From IMG/VR virus record IMGVR_UViG_3300046167_000083, positions 1 through 34,591 of that record: a DNA stretch of 34,591 nt; one strand, 5' to 3'. The position numbers and the translations under genes were made by a program. This DNA comes from a virus. Below, one piece after another: positions 18,611-29,300 of this stretch. Every line of letters starts with the position of its first letter. Position 1 is the stretch's first letter. A model generated the notes under the pieces. The model was given only the letters and a program-made list of their open reading frames with translations, made no database searches and was not told the origin of the DNA.

Positions 18611-20340
18611 CGCCTTTCTTCGTTTTCTTTGGACGCTAAAACACCAGTAAACATCCCTGTGCGTCCTATGTTACCCAAGGCCTCTTTGTAGTCAGCACGG
18701 TTAGGATCTCCTTTATACTCAACCATCACCCTTTGTTGATACTGTTGGTTGCTTTCTTTCGGCTTCTTAGGAATACCTGTGATCTCTTCTATCTTAGCGA
18801 CACTAGGCTTGTCCCTTGTCGTACGTGGGGCAGAGGCTTTACCTTTTGTGCCTATCTTGAATGACTCCATAGGAACAACATTAATCAACGACGTGCCGTC
18901 CACTGGGTCCATACCAAAGAGGTCGTGACCGTCAGAAATCATAGAGTACACTGTGTCTGTATTTGTGTCGATAGCGATGAAGTCATTGACACCACCTAAG
19001 TCTTGAGCAGTAGACCTATGAGACGCAGAGTAAGAATAAATGCCGTCTGCTACTTCGTTTACTTCTAACTTCTTTTGTCCGTCAAAGTAGTCCAAGATCT
19101 TTTGTTGTCGCTCGTTAGGTTTATCCGCTAGTTTGGCCTTAAAGTAGTCTTGCATAAACCTAGCTTTTTCTACAGCCCCTGACGTAGTGTTTAGGACGTT
19201 CTTAGGTAGAACTTCTTTGAACACAGCTTCTCGAACTTTTAGGGCGTCCGAAGCGTTGCCTACAGTCCGAATCATACCGTAGAAGTCCTTGTTGTCCATG
19301 TCTGGAAACGCTTTTCTCGCAAGGTCTATCGTTGGTTTACTCGAAAGCAGGACGAGAGAAGGAGTAGCAGTCCCACCACCTAAGGCTTCCGCCTGTAGCT
19401 TTTCCCCTGACTCCTGACGACGAACAACAAGTTGAGTCTCTCCGGGAGCCGTGTTTGTATCGTGTACTTTATACAAATGATTCACTGCTCTATCTAGGAT
19501 TACGTCCGGTACGTCTGTTGTGCCTTTGACCGCTTGTTTAGCCCGTGGTTTATCAGCCATGTCAAAAGCGTCGTCTACGTATCGCTGCATTTCAACTGAG
19601 CTACCGACAACAGTCTCACGATCAGGAGACATTCGTCCTTTCTGTTGTGCATCAATGAAGGCGCTTTCTCTCATGCTACCTTCCCTTATGTTTGCCTTAG
19701 GATCAGTAACGTACTCTTGTCTTCTGCCCCTACCTGTGCCCATAACGCGTGTTTTAGCTATGGCCTCAGGCATAAACATTTCGTACATAGTGTTGGGAAT
19801 AGCGCCTATAGCAGGGCCAGCGACCGCCTGTAGTTTACTAGCTACGTCTGGAGATCGGTAAAAACCCTCAAGACGAGTAGGCAGGTTTTCTGCCAAGGTG
19901 TTCATAGCGTCACCAAAAAGCCTACCAGAGCCTTTAATTCCAGCCAGTTCTGCTACATTGCCTACTGCTTCTGCTTGCCTTGGGTACTGACGAGCAACTT
20001 CCATAAGACCTTCTGGGACACGTTCAACCACAGCCTGTGAAATAGCCTCAGTAGGTAAGACTGTACGTGCTGCTCCAGTAAGAGGAGACAACGCAGCTCC
20101 CGCGAGTCCTGCCATCATGTTTAGACCACCGTACACAGGGTCTGCAGGAGTTCTAGGGTTGAAGCCTTCTCCTGCTCCCTTACGTATTTTAGCTACGGAA
20201 CTGCTAAAGTCTTCAGCAATGTTGCTCGCAGGGGCAGTTATAGGACTAGCCGTTCCCCTCCCTATGAGTCTTCCGGCCTCTCTTTCTTTTATTCTAGAGG
20301 CGGCTTTCATTTCCCTACGAAATTTTTGAAAATCACTCAT
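18607..20340 (-). CDS. Probable internal virion protein, last late gene
   Basis: I start at the ATG at 20340 (MSDFQKFRREMKAASRIKER), which overlaps the previous stop by 8 nt; a longer frame begins at 20370. The 577-residue product has a basic N-terminus, then an Ala/Gly-rich hydrophobic stretch (GGLNMMAGLAGAALSPLTGA), and a long C-terminal region with no motif I recognise. T7 carries gp14-gp16 at the matching place, so ejection into the host with DNA is a fair guess. It is the terminal gene of the arm and ends four bases inside the convergent plus-strand gene. Confidence 0.55.
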   Translation of the reverse strand: MSDFQKFRREMKAASRIKEREAGRLIGRGTASPITAPASNIAEDFSSSVAKIRKGAGEGFNPRTPADPVYGGLNMMAGLAGAALSPLTGAARTVLPTEAISQAVVERVPEGLMEVARQYPRQAEAVGNVAELAGIKGSGRLFGDAMNTLAENLPTRLEGFYRSPDVASKLQAVAGPAIGAIPNTMYEMFMPEAIAKTRVMGTGRGRRQEYVTDPKANIREGSMRESAFIDAQQKGRMSPDRETVVGSSVEMQRYVDDAFDMADKPRAKQAVKGTTDVPDVILDRAVNHLYKVHDTNTAPGETQLVVRRQESGEKLQAEALGGGTATPSLVLLSSKPTIDLARKAFPDMDNKDFYGMIRTVGNASDALKVREAVFKEVLPKNVLNTTSGAVEKARFMQDYFKAKLADKPNERQQKILDYFDGQKKLEVNEVADGIYSYSASHRSTAQDLGGVNDFIAIDTNTDTVYSMISDGHDLFGMDPVDGTSLINVVPMESFKIGTKGKASAPRTTRDKPSVAKIEEITGIPKKPKESNQQYQQRVMVEYKGDPNRADYKEALGNIGRTGMFTGVLASKENEERR

Positions 20341-21955
20341 CTTCTTTCGTTTCCTCTCGTGTCTGGTCAATGAGGTCTACGAGTAACGCCCTGTCCATTT
20401 CAAACTGCTTCAGAATATAAGCGTCTTTAGTTCCTTTTATGGCTTTGTCAATGCCTGACAGAAGCTCTGCGTATGCTTTGAGCCTACGCTTGGGTTTCAT
20501 TGCTAAGTACGCCCCGTAGACGCCTATGCCAACCGCAGCAGCTCCAGCAGCAGCACCAGCGCCACCAAGAGCAGCAGAAAGGGCGGTAGCACCAGTAGTA
20601 GTAGTAGCAGTCAACGCAAGGGGTGTTGTGGGAAGGTTTGCTACGTTCCTGACTCTGTCAAAACTACGGGCTAGCATGTTTCCTAACTCTTTTGCACGTT
20701 TGTTAGACATAGTATCTAAAGCTAGGAAAGAGTTGTGCTGTCGGTCCAACAAGTTGTGTAGTTTTTCGCCTCTAGTGTTTGTCTTAAGCGTGTTGTTCAG
20801 GACGTTACGAATAGCCTTGGCAGCTAGGGCTCTACCAGAAGCTGATTCTGCGTCAAGCACAGTAGAAGAAGCTCTACGTAATGCTGCGTCAAACTCACGT
20901 CGCGCCTTTAGTACGCCATTTAGGTCCGTACCGTGTTTTTCCACTAACTCTAAGGCAATCTCTCCAAGTTCTGCAGCAATCTTTTGTGCGTCCCCTGTAG
21001 CCAAACGGAACACAGGGTCTTGTTTGAACTCATTAATTGCACCTAATAAGTCTTCTGTCAACACGTTAGTGTCAATAGACTTATTCTGGGCTACAATCAT
21101 GTTGTCCACAGCTTGTGCGGAACCTTCAATGTCCTTTTGTACAACGCGGTAGTTATACGTGTAGGAACGATTAGGGTCTACTTCTTTAATGTCAGCCAGT
21201 GTTTTAATAACGCCTTGGTCCCTAGCATTCGGTTGCCATTCGCGTCTACGGAGTGGGCCTACTTCTTCTGCTACGGCGTCTCCGGGCAGTACTTCTGGTT
21301 CAACTAATTTAGTTGTTCCTGTGATTCTGTCAGTCCTGATTGCTTCACGAGCTTCTTTTTGTGCACCTCTAACCACACTCTGAGGCAGACCTACGTCAGG
21401 CATGTCGGGACGAGGGCTAAATAAAGCGCCTAAGTCTACGGATGTCTCAAAACGCTCTGCTATTGCTGGGTTTTTAGTTGCAAAGTCTTGGTAAAACTCG
21501 TAACCTTTAGAAGCCGCACTAGCCGCTGTTTTAAACGCTTCAGTGTTTTGAACCTGAGCAAACAAGTCCTGTGCGCCTTCTTTAACCGACTGAGGCAGCA
21601 TACCACCAATGTAACTACTTAAGGCTGCACCGCCTGCTCTAGCAGCTTGTGACACACCAATGGCTGCGGCCTCTGGCGCTCTAAAGACCTGCTCTGCAAC
21701 ACTAGGGTCTTCACCAGCAACTCTAGCAAACCGTCGTTGTACTTCCGGTGCAAACTGTTTCGCTTCTTCTTGCAACGTCTGAGACGCCTGTTGAAGACCT
21801 ATGCCGGGACCAAAGGGTTGCTGTGGTTGTTGTGGCTGTTGCAAAGGACCATAAAGCTCTGCGGCCTGCTCCGCCAGTTCTTCAGCAGACTGACGGTCCC
21901 CTGCGGCCAACGCAGCATCAATAGCAGTCTTGTACTCTTGTTGAGTGTATTGCAT
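20333..21955 (-). CDS. Probable internal virion protein with membrane-like segment
   Basis: A 540-residue protein. The N-terminus is Gln/Pro-rich (LYGPLQQPQQPQQPFGPGIG). The centre is helical. Near residues 445-487 is a long Ala/Gly-rich hydrophobic run (ALSAALGGAGAAAGAAAVGI) that could cross a membrane. The C-terminus is charged (DQTREETKEDE). Together with its position among large late genes after the tail-tube genes, this fits an ejection protein that helps form a channel through the host envelope; that is inference. The gene lies 9 nt after its upstream neighbour. Confidence 0.55.
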   Translation of the reverse strand: MQYTQQEYKTAIDAALAAGDRQSAEELAEQAAELYGPLQQPQQPQQPFGPGIGLQQASQTLQEEAKQFAPEVQRRFARVAGEDPSVAEQVFRAPEAAAIGVSQAARAGGAALSSYIGGMLPQSVKEGAQDLFAQVQNTEAFKTAASAASKGYEFYQDFATKNPAIAERFETSVDLGALFSPRPDMPDVGLPQSVVRGAQKEAREAIRTDRITGTTKLVEPEVLPGDAVAEEVGPLRRREWQPNARDQGVIKTLADIKEVDPNRSYTYNYRVVQKDIEGSAQAVDNMIVAQNKSIDTNVLTEDLLGAINEFKQDPVFRLATGDAQKIAAELGEIALELVEKHGTDLNGVLKARREFDAALRRASSTVLDAESASGRALAAKAIRNVLNNTLKTNTRGEKLHNLLDRQHNSFLALDTMSNKRAKELGNMLARSFDRVRNVANLPTTPLALTATTTTGATALSAALGGAGAAAGAAAVGIGVYGAYLAMKPKRRLKAYAELLSGIDKAIKGTKDAYILKQFEMDRALLVDLIDQTREETKEDE

Positions 21956-21964
21956 AAATACCTC

Positions 21965-23239
21965 TTATGGGGTCTTAGGTAAGTAGCTTTGTGCTTGTGA
22001 AGAAAGACCAGAAGCAGTAGGACCGGGATCTACATAGATATTTCCGTAGAACGCCAAAGCAGGCGCGTTTTCACCTAGTTTTTCTTCCAAGGTGTTCCGT
22101 GTGTCTTGGTAGTTCTTAATAGTGCGTTGTGCGCTATCTTTGATGACATTCAAAAGACGCCCTAGTGCTATTCTGTCAACAGTAATGTCACCTGCTACTA
22201 CTTTCTTTGCGTACTCACGGTCAGCGTCTGACAAGCCCGTGCCAGCACCTAAGTTAGTAATATACTGTGCCACACGCCTGCCTGATTCTGCTACGTAAGC
22301 TTCTGTGTCTGCAATAGAAGAAGGATCAACCACGTCAACACCAAAGGCACGAGTAAATCTAGAAATGTTCAACTTAAGCTCTGCACCAGCGCCTGTGAAC
22401 ATGTTGTCAATCGTTGGAAGTGTACGGTTGACTGACCCAAGGGCGTCTGCAGCAAGTCTAGCATTCTCGTGTGCTTCAGAAAAGTTTTTAGCACCTACTT
22501 TAGCCAACTCATCTGCCATACCGGAGGCAATGTTTTCCACGCGTTGTATCTGAGGCGGAGCCTGTTCCAACCCAAGTTCGCTCGCTTCGACCCACTTTTG
22601 TGTTTCGTCGCTCCACACACGACCACGCTCGTTGACGCGGAAGAACTCAACTTTGTTGTCTCTTTGAAAAGGCTTTAGGTCACCTTTTTCGCCTGAAATG
22701 TACTCATTAAAAACACTGTCTCTTACAGTTGCTAATTCAAGCTCATCAAACAAGTCTGGAGAAATACCAGCAGCGTTTGCCATACGCTTACGTACTAAAG
22801 GACTTTGAGTAGGCATTTTATCAAGCTCTGCCTGACGGATTTCCTTAGCAATCTCTTTAAGCTCTTCCTTATCAACTACGCCTTCGACACGCGAAGCAAG
22901 TTCAGGTAGTCCCAACGCAGTAGCAGCAGTAGCAAGACTTGTCTTACGTGATCCAAAGGCCGTTTCTGCTGTGATCTGTGCCTGTAACTTACGTGCTGCT
23001 TCTTCGTACTTCACAGCGTTAGGAACGTCACCCTGTTGTCGGTAAAACTGAGCTAATCGAAGTAAACCCTCAGGTGAGTTAGTGTCAATCTGAGCTAACT
23101 GCTGACGCTGTTGTTGCATCTGCTGTTGCTGCCTAAGCTGACCCGGAAGTTGTGCCGCTTGTTTTGCAGCAGTAAACAAACCCTGCCCCATCGCAGGAGT
23201 AGCCATCTGTCTTAAAAACTCTTGTGAAAACTTAGCCAT
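21965..23239 (-). CDS. Probable internal virion protein, 424 residues
   Basis: The N-terminus is Gln-rich coiled coil (QQQQMQQQRQQLAQIDTNSP), followed by a helical-repeat-like segment (LLRLAQFYRQQGDVPNAVKY) similar in feel to tetratricopeptide repeats. The remainder is mostly helical and soluble, with a C-terminal helix ending KTP. I recognise no enzyme motif. Given its place after the tail-tube genes, it likely belongs to the internal core or ejectosome, analogous to T7 gp14-gp16 in position only. It sits 3 nt after the 315-residue gene. Confidence 0.5.
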   Translation of the reverse strand: MAKFSQEFLRQMATPAMGQGLFTAAKQAAQLPGQLRQQQQMQQQRQQLAQIDTNSPEGLLRLAQFYRQQGDVPNAVKYEEAARKLQAQITAETAFGSRKTSLATAATALGLPELASRVEGVVDKEELKEIAKEIRQAELDKMPTQSPLVRKRMANAAGISPDLFDELELATVRDSVFNEYISGEKGDLKPFQRDNKVEFFRVNERGRVWSDETQKWVEASELGLEQAPPQIQRVENIASGMADELAKVGAKNFSEAHENARLAADALGSVNRTLPTIDNMFTGAGAELKLNISRFTRAFGVDVVDPSSIADTEAYVAESGRRVAQYITNLGAGTGLSDADREYAKKVVAGDITVDRIALGRLLNVIKDSAQRTIKNYQDTRNTLEEKLGENAPALAFYGNIYVDPGPTASGLSSQAQSYLPKTP

Positions 23240-23242
23240 GAC

Positions 23243-24190
23243 TTAGTCGCCTCCTTGACCAAAGATACTACCCAATGCTGATATTAAGCTAGAGTTTCCT
23301 GAGGGTCTAGGGGTCAAAGCGCCTGACAAAAGACCAGCACCTGTTTGGCCCAACAAGTTAGCTCGTGCTTGCTCTGCAACCAACTGAGCCTCAAGTCCTG
23401 ACATAGTAGCTTCACCGAACAAACCAGCACCCTGTAGCTGTGCCTGTTGTTGCAACGCTGCCAACTGCTGTGCAGGCTGAGTGGCCGCCAGAAGCTGTTG
23501 CTGTGGTAGGTAACCAGCGCCCAAGAATTGTTGACCTAGAGCCGCCTGTTGCATCTGTTCAGCTTGAGCTTGCTGCATAGCCCCTAACATAGCTCTATTA
23601 CGTGCCTCATTAATGGCGGTCTCTTGTGCCAATAACTCTGGAGTAGCGCCACCGTACGCTGCAGAACTAAGCCCAAGACGACCCTGAGCCGCCATACGCT
23701 CTTCTGTAGCAAGACGCTGACGTTGCTCTTCAGGACGCTGTGCGGACCGCATACGCTCAAAGATAGCCTGCTCACGCTCTACTGTAGGTTGCACAGCTTG
23801 ACCAAAGAAGCCTCCTGCTCCTCCCATCAACTGGCTTTGTAACGCCTGTTCTTCAGGAGACAGTCCCATAGTGGTTTCTATGGCTCCTTCAGGAGTAACC
23901 TGTGTTCCTAGACCAGCACCAGTAGCAGTAGTCACAGTAAAAGGTCTAAACTGTGTCTGCTCCATTTGCGTAGCGGCTAGTTCTTCAGCCCCTGTCCTTG
24001 CTTGTCTGCCTATGTCGCTAAGGCGGCCATAAGCTTCTCCTGTCAGTAGTCCACCAACAACACCCGGAAGCAGGACACCTGGCTGGCTTAGGTACGATCC
24101 AAGACCTCCTAGCATATCTAAGAAGCCTCCGCTAACACTATCGGTTGCCATGTCCATTATATCATCTGTATCATAAACAGTGTCTACCAT
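23243..24190 (-). CDS. Ala/Gln-rich virion protein, 315 residues
   Basis: A low-complexity helical protein dominated by Ala, Gln, Gly and Leu (AMLGAMQQAQAEQMQQAALG, then QQLLAATQPAQQLAALQQQA). The N-terminus has a Gly-rich hydrophobic region (LLPGVVGGLLTGEAYGRLSD). No catalytic motif. T7 gp14 is also small and Ala/Gln-rich and lies just after the tail-tube gene, so this is a candidate functional analogue (inference). It lies 12 nt downstream of the tube gene. Confidence 0.5.
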   Translation of the reverse strand: MVDTVYDTDDIMDMATDSVSGGFLDMLGGLGSYLSQPGVLLPGVVGGLLTGEAYGRLSDIGRQARTGAEELAATQMEQTQFRPFTVTTATGAGLGTQVTPEGAIETTMGLSPEEQALQSQLMGGAGGFFGQAVQPTVEREQAIFERMRSAQRPEEQRQRLATEERMAAQGRLGLSSAAYGGATPELLAQETAINEARNRAMLGAMQQAQAEQMQQAALGQQFLGAGYLPQQQLLAATQPAQQLAALQQQAQLQGAGLFGEATMSGLEAQLVAEQARANLLGQTGAGLLSGALTPRPSGNSSLISALGSIFGQGGD

Positions 24191-24202
24191 GTCTTGCTCC
24201 TA

Positions 24203-25726
24203 TTAAAGCAGCTTTCCTATCAAAGCCATTACGTTAATCTCCTGTAGTGATAATTGAGACCCGTCAATGTCAGCCTCTAGTCCAACTACTATACTTGTGC
24301 CATATCCTGTGGCGTTTAAACTCTTTTGGTTTGTCAAAGCACCACCAGTAAACTCTGCGGCGGTAAACTCACTTACACCAAAGAAACCAGTAATCTGGTC
24401 ACCTACTGTAAATTCTGCTGTTGCGTACGAACTCTTGAAGTCATAAGCCCACTTAAGGAATACTGTTGCGTTGTTTGCACCAACCAGTGTTGGCTTCAGC
24501 TTTTTCAATATCTTGATTCTAGAGCTATCACCAAAAGTTAGGCTTGGGCTGTAGTACTTAAAGCGGTAAGGGCTTCCGTCGTCTTGGTATCCTTCGTACT
24601 CGCTAATTCCCTTAGACGTGCCTATAAGCAACGTACCGTCTTCTTGTCTTGTATACGAAGTAAACCCTGTAGACACCCAACGTGTTACACGGTACGACCC
24701 ATTTTCTGTTGTTCCTCGAACGTCGAAACAGTAGGTTACGTCCTGACCTACAAAAGTCAACAGGTAAAAACCTTCTTCTGGACTATAGACAGACCTAAAG
24801 AACTGGTTTTCTGTCTGTAGCGCACCAATGATGTCCTTGGTAATGTTTCCTGACAAACTACTGATAGGCAAGGATTTCTCTTGTATCGCACGTCCAAAGC
24901 TCTTAAGGCCAGTATGTGACAGGAATAGCACGTCTGTGCCTGTGTACTGCACAGTATCTCTGTCTACGCAACCTACGCCAGCTACAGTGTCAGCCAGTGT
25001 CATGCTTGCTGGGGCCTCTGCGCCTTGGTACGCTACAATACTATGCTTACCGAAGATAATCAGAAGGCCGTTATGTGCGGCTAACGCAACAATCTCGTCG
25101 TAGCCATCAGGCCATACCTTGGATATATCAATAGAGCCGCTAGTGCCTCCCGTCCAGTTTTGGCCGATCAGTAGGTCAGACCAAAAAACAGTAGACTTGT
25201 TGTTGCTTACGTCAGCACACCAGAGGCGACCATAAGCAGACAACACTTCGTTGGCCTTTGGAATGTCCGCTGCTGCTGACGCACCTGTAACAGTACTTAG
25301 CTTGACAACAGAGCCACTTGTGTTGTTGTACACCAACGGTTCGTATGTTCTCTGGAAAAAATAAGTGTTGTCGTTAAAGTTAACCATCTTCCAGTTGTCA
25401 GCAGTGATTGTGTAACTGCCGGGAGTTTCGTCAGCTAACGTAGTTGTACCACTGATAATCTTGTTGTTACCAACAGAAAAAACCTTAGTGTTTCCTGCGT
25501 TGTCCTTAAACTCTTTCATGGCCCGTATAGAGTCAGATCCAAGGACAGTCTTGTTAGTCGTAATTACGTCGTGGCCCTTACGTGCAGCAATACGACCACG
25601 CTTGTCAATCACAGCGTTGTCTGCGATCTCAGCAAAGGATGGGTCCTGTGCCAGCGGCGAGTCTTCGGTGTTAACACCTTTGAACGCCGGGGCAACTAAG
25701 TTAATGCTACGTAATTCTTGTGCCAT
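24203..25726 (-). CDS. Tail tube (nozzle) protein, T7 gp12-like
   Basis: A 507-residue, beta-rich protein. The N-terminus INLVAPAFKGVNTEDSPLAQ, then FAEIADNAVIDKRGRIAARK is typical of podoviral tail tubular B or stabilisation proteins, which cap the tail tube. The body has repeated short strands with Gly/Asn turns (NWKMVNFNDNTYFFQRTYEP), as in a propeller-like nozzle. It is shorter than T7 gp12 (794). It lies 1 nt after the adaptor gene, the usual gp11-gp12 pairing. Confidence 0.8.
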   Translation of the reverse strand: MAQELRSINLVAPAFKGVNTEDSPLAQDPSFAEIADNAVIDKRGRIAARKGHDVITTNKTVLGSDSIRAMKEFKDNAGNTKVFSVGNNKIISGTTTLADETPGSYTITADNWKMVNFNDNTYFFQRTYEPLVYNNTSGSVVKLSTVTGASAAADIPKANEVLSAYGRLWCADVSNNKSTVFWSDLLIGQNWTGGTSGSIDISKVWPDGYDEIVALAAHNGLLIIFGKHSIVAYQGAEAPASMTLADTVAGVGCVDRDTVQYTGTDVLFLSHTGLKSFGRAIQEKSLPISSLSGNITKDIIGALQTENQFFRSVYSPEEGFYLLTFVGQDVTYCFDVRGTTENGSYRVTRWVSTGFTSYTRQEDGTLLIGTSKGISEYEGYQDDGSPYRFKYYSPSLTFGDSSRIKILKKLKPTLVGANNATVFLKWAYDFKSSYATAEFTVGDQITGFFGVSEFTAAEFTGGALTNQKSLNATGYGTSIVVGLEADIDGSQLSLQEINVMALIGKLL

Positions 25727-25727
25727 A

Positions 25728-26375
25728 TTAAATAGTCCTAAATACCATCTCTTCAGGATGCTTTGCAGCGTCTATAGCAATAGCGTCAGACAAAAACTTA
25801 TCAGCAATAGCAAAGTATTCACCAGTAGAAGTGCCACCTGTCTCGCCACGCTCACGAGCCAACAAAGCTACCGCAAGGTGGACTACAGGCATCGCTGGTA
25901 CAAGCAGCACGTCTGTGTTGCTAGTCAAGTCAGCCTGACGCTTAATTACGTCAAACCGCAAGCTGTGAACACCGTCTGGTGTTGGACTAACAAGTACTTG
26001 CGTGTCACCACTAGAGTCCAAACCGCTGTACGTGTAGTACCGTGGTGCGCCTTCTACTGCTTCATTAATATACAACTGTTCATTAAACCAGTCTTTAGTT
26101 TGGTAACCCATGAAGCAGTTTTGTGTGTCATTAATTACTGACATGACTTTTACGTTGTCGTCAGCGCCTGTCAAAGAGTAACTGTTGTCGGAAGCAGTAG
26201 TAGTTACAACAATAGTTTCACGCAAGGCAGACCAATCGTTAGACTCTTCTACTATCTTCTTAGCGTCATTAATATAATCACTAACCATTTTGCTGTACGT
26301 GTTGGCAGTAACTGTAGTAACTTCGTCTTCTCGAAGTCTACGCAACACGTTGTTCATTAGGTTAAGATATGTCAT
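25728..26375 (-). CDS. Tail adaptor (tubular protein A), T7 gp11-like
   Basis: A 215-residue protein connecting portal to nozzle. It starts MTYLNLMNNVLRRLREDEVT, then TYSKMVSDYINDAKKIVEES, a helical N-terminus typical of gp11-like adaptors. A beta-rich centre (NSYSLTGADDNVKVMSVIND) and a C-terminal helical bundle (ARERGETGGTSTGEYFAIAD) follow. Size is close to T7 gp11 (196). Its start overlaps the stop of the 1,203-residue gene as ATGA. Confidence 0.85.
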   Translation of the reverse strand: MTYLNLMNNVLRRLREDEVTTVTANTYSKMVSDYINDAKKIVEESNDWSALRETIVVTTTASDNSYSLTGADDNVKVMSVINDTQNCFMGYQTKDWFNEQLYINEAVEGAPRYYTYSGLDSSGDTQVLVSPTPDGVHSLRFDVIKRQADLTSNTDVLLVPAMPVVHLAVALLARERGETGGTSTGEYFAIADKFLSDAIAIDAAKHPEEMVFRTI

Positions 26376-29300
26376 GCTAACATTCCTCGTCTGCGGGTCC
26401 GCATTAATAATTGTTGTGCTTCTTCGTTGTAGTCTACTGCTGGTGTTTTAATAGCAAGCTGAGGTGCTTCTCTAGGACGGTACGTAATTCCTTTCATAAA
26501 CTCTTCATAAGGTGCTCTAGTAGGAGCAGCAGGAGCAGCAAACATGCCTCCAGCAGCTAAAGCGTTTAGTACGTTTCCTCCCATGATCTGTTGTTGTAAC
26601 TCTTGTTGTTCTTCACCGTACATTCTTTCAAAGTCAGCTTGACGCGTCAGGATTTCTTCTCTTTGTTCTTCTCCTAATCCTAGACGTGTGCTTACGCTTT
26701 CTCTGAACTGACCAAAGGCTTCAGCCTGACTAATCTGCCCGTCACGTAGTGCTTCAAAGTTTACATTAAACTCGTTCTCTAAATCACCAAGAGATAGATT
26801 TAGATCAGTAAAACGCTCTAGGCTATCAGCACTAAGGTCTTCTATCTGACCACCAACGCTGATTATTTCCTGAGCTAGGTCTAAACGCTCCTGTTGTGCT
26901 TCCGTAAATTGTTCTGCAGTAAACGCCCTAAAGTCAGCCACTGCTTCGTCTTGAGTTATCTGCCCTTGGCGTAACGCCTCAATGTCAACACCGACACCAG
27001 CAAAGAGGTCAGTGATTGTACCACCAAACTCTTCAAACTGTAGTTGCATGTCCTCGCTAAGTTGAGTTACGTCTCCACCAACAGTAAGAATTGCCTCTTG
27101 TAGGCTTGCGCGTTCATCTGCAGCAAGACCAAATTGTTCTGAAGTATATTCTTGATAAGTCTCTAAAGCTTCTGCTTGACTTATTTGTCCCTGACGTAGC
27201 GCCTCAATGTTTACATTAGTATCAGCAAACAATTCTTCAATAGTTTCGTCTTGTTGCTGGAACCGAAGCAACATGTCTTCACTAAGCTGGTTTATGTCGC
27301 CGTTTGCGGCTATAATAGCCTCTAGCAGTTCTCCACGTTCTTCTGAAGCAAGACCAAACTGCTCTGACGTAAATTCTTGGAAGTCTTCAAACCTACCTGC
27401 TACGTCTTCCTGTAAAGAGATAAGGTCTGTTCCTAGTGCCTCTAGTTCAGTACTAAGACCGCCTTCTACTCCTGCAAGGGCCTTTATTAAAGAAGCCTCA
27501 AGACCTGTGATGCTCTCTAAAAACTCTGCTTCTTGGTCACTAAACTCTGTAGCAATGCCGTCTAAAGCGTCATTAAAGCGTTCGTTAAGGTCATCAAAGC
27601 CTTCTTGCACTTCAGTAGAAGTAGCAAAACCAAAGCTGTCTACAATGTCACTTACGTCACCTTCTGACAGTCCTTCAGGGAACTCTATGTTACCAATGGC
27701 CTCATTGACTATACCACTAATGTCATCAAGAGATATGCCTTCAGGCAAACCATCAAGAGCGTCTTGAATTAACTGACGTACTTCCTCAGTAGTAGCTCCT
27801 TCAGGAAACTGAATGTTAGAGATAGCTGTGTTTACTATGTCTTCTACGTTTTCAGCAGTAGCAAACCCAAAACTATCTACAATATTTCTAACATCGTCTC
27901 CGGACAAACCCTCAGGAAACTCAATGTTAGAAATAGCGTCGTTAACTACGTCACTTACGTCGTCCAGAGATATGCCTTCAGGCAAACCATCAATAGCGTC
28001 TTGAATTAACTGCTGTACTTCTTCTGAGGTAGCGCCTTCGGGTATAACAATGTTGCCAATAGCAGTGTTTACTATGTCTTCTACTTGCTCAGGCGTAGCG
28101 TACCCAGCTTCTGCTAGTGCTAACGTAAGGCGTTCATCTGTGACAAACCCTGAGTCAGCAAGAGCATTTGTAATGTCTTCTGGTGTAGCGTAGCCTGCGT
28201 CTGCTAAGTACTCAAGCACTTGCTCCGGTGTAGCAAACCCAGCGTTTTGTATAGCTTCCTGTACTTGCTCTGTTGTAGCAACGCCTTCTAACGCTTCTGT
28301 CAACTGGTCTTGTGTCAAGTATCCCGCATCGGCTAACTCTTGTTGTATACGGTCAAAGTTTTGCTCTGACAGTGTTACACCGTTGACTTCAAAGTACTCA
28401 GCAATGTCTTGCATTGTAGGCATTGCATTGTAGTCAGGCAATGTGTCAACAAAGTTCTGAATAATCTGATTAATCTGCTCTTGCTGACCTGTAAACTCTT
28501 CGTCCATTTGTGCCAAGAAGTCAGCAAACAAACCTTCGATTACTGACGTGTCTGTAGGGTCAGGCTCAGGTTGTGGCTCAGGTTGTGGCTCAGGTTCAGG
28601 CTGAGGTTGTGGCTCAGGTTCTGGCTCAGGTTGTTCAATAGGAGCTTGCTTGACTGGGGTAGGTTCAAAAAACTCACCAATGAAGAAGTCGTACTGAGAC
28701 TGCTCATCCATGAGATTAAAGTCTCCGGGAATTATGCCTCCTTCTTCTTCAAACCTTTGTGCTAACGCCTTAATAGAATACTGATAAATATCTTCTTCTA
28801 GTGCATGAAACGACAGATCATCGACCAACGACTGATACGTACCAGAGTTAATTGTTTCTAAACCAGTGTTTTCTAACTGCTCTCTGGTGTACTCCCCGTT
28901 AAGCTCAAAGTCAATGTCTTCGCTTTCTGCTAACTGAAAGTACTCATCTGTTTCACTGTTGACAAAGTAGTTGTTACCCCTGTTAGTAAACATAAGGGTA
29001 GGGTCTTGTTCTGGTGTTTCTTGAGTAAGTGGCAGTTGTTCTTCTGTTGCTGTGCCTGAGTTTACTAGTACGTTACGTGCGGCACCATAAACAGCACTTC
29101 CTACGTTTTCTGCAAGAATACCACCCAGCCAATCAGGTATACCAGAGGGAAAACTTCCAGCTAAAACACCACCAATAATTGTACCTGCTTGAGTAGGGTC
29201 TGCTACTGCTCCTTGGATCTGTCCAATAATTTTATTAATCTGTTCTTGTACTTCACCTACTACTTCTCCACCAGCACCAACAATAATAGTACCAATGTCG

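Noticed and set aside
20526-21152. 208-residue plus-strand open frame
   Set aside because: Antisense to the 540-residue virion gene; Ala/Val/Ser-rich shadow frame with no start signals.
25461-26141. 226-residue plus-strand open frame
   Set aside because: It lies antisense to the tail tube and adaptor genes, has no ribosome site and has poor protein-like composition; its length follows from codon bias of the opposite strand.
27207-28004. Two plus-strand frames (186 and 63 residues) with repeated segments
   Set aside because: Antisense to the repeats in the 1,203-residue gene, which explains their repeated look.
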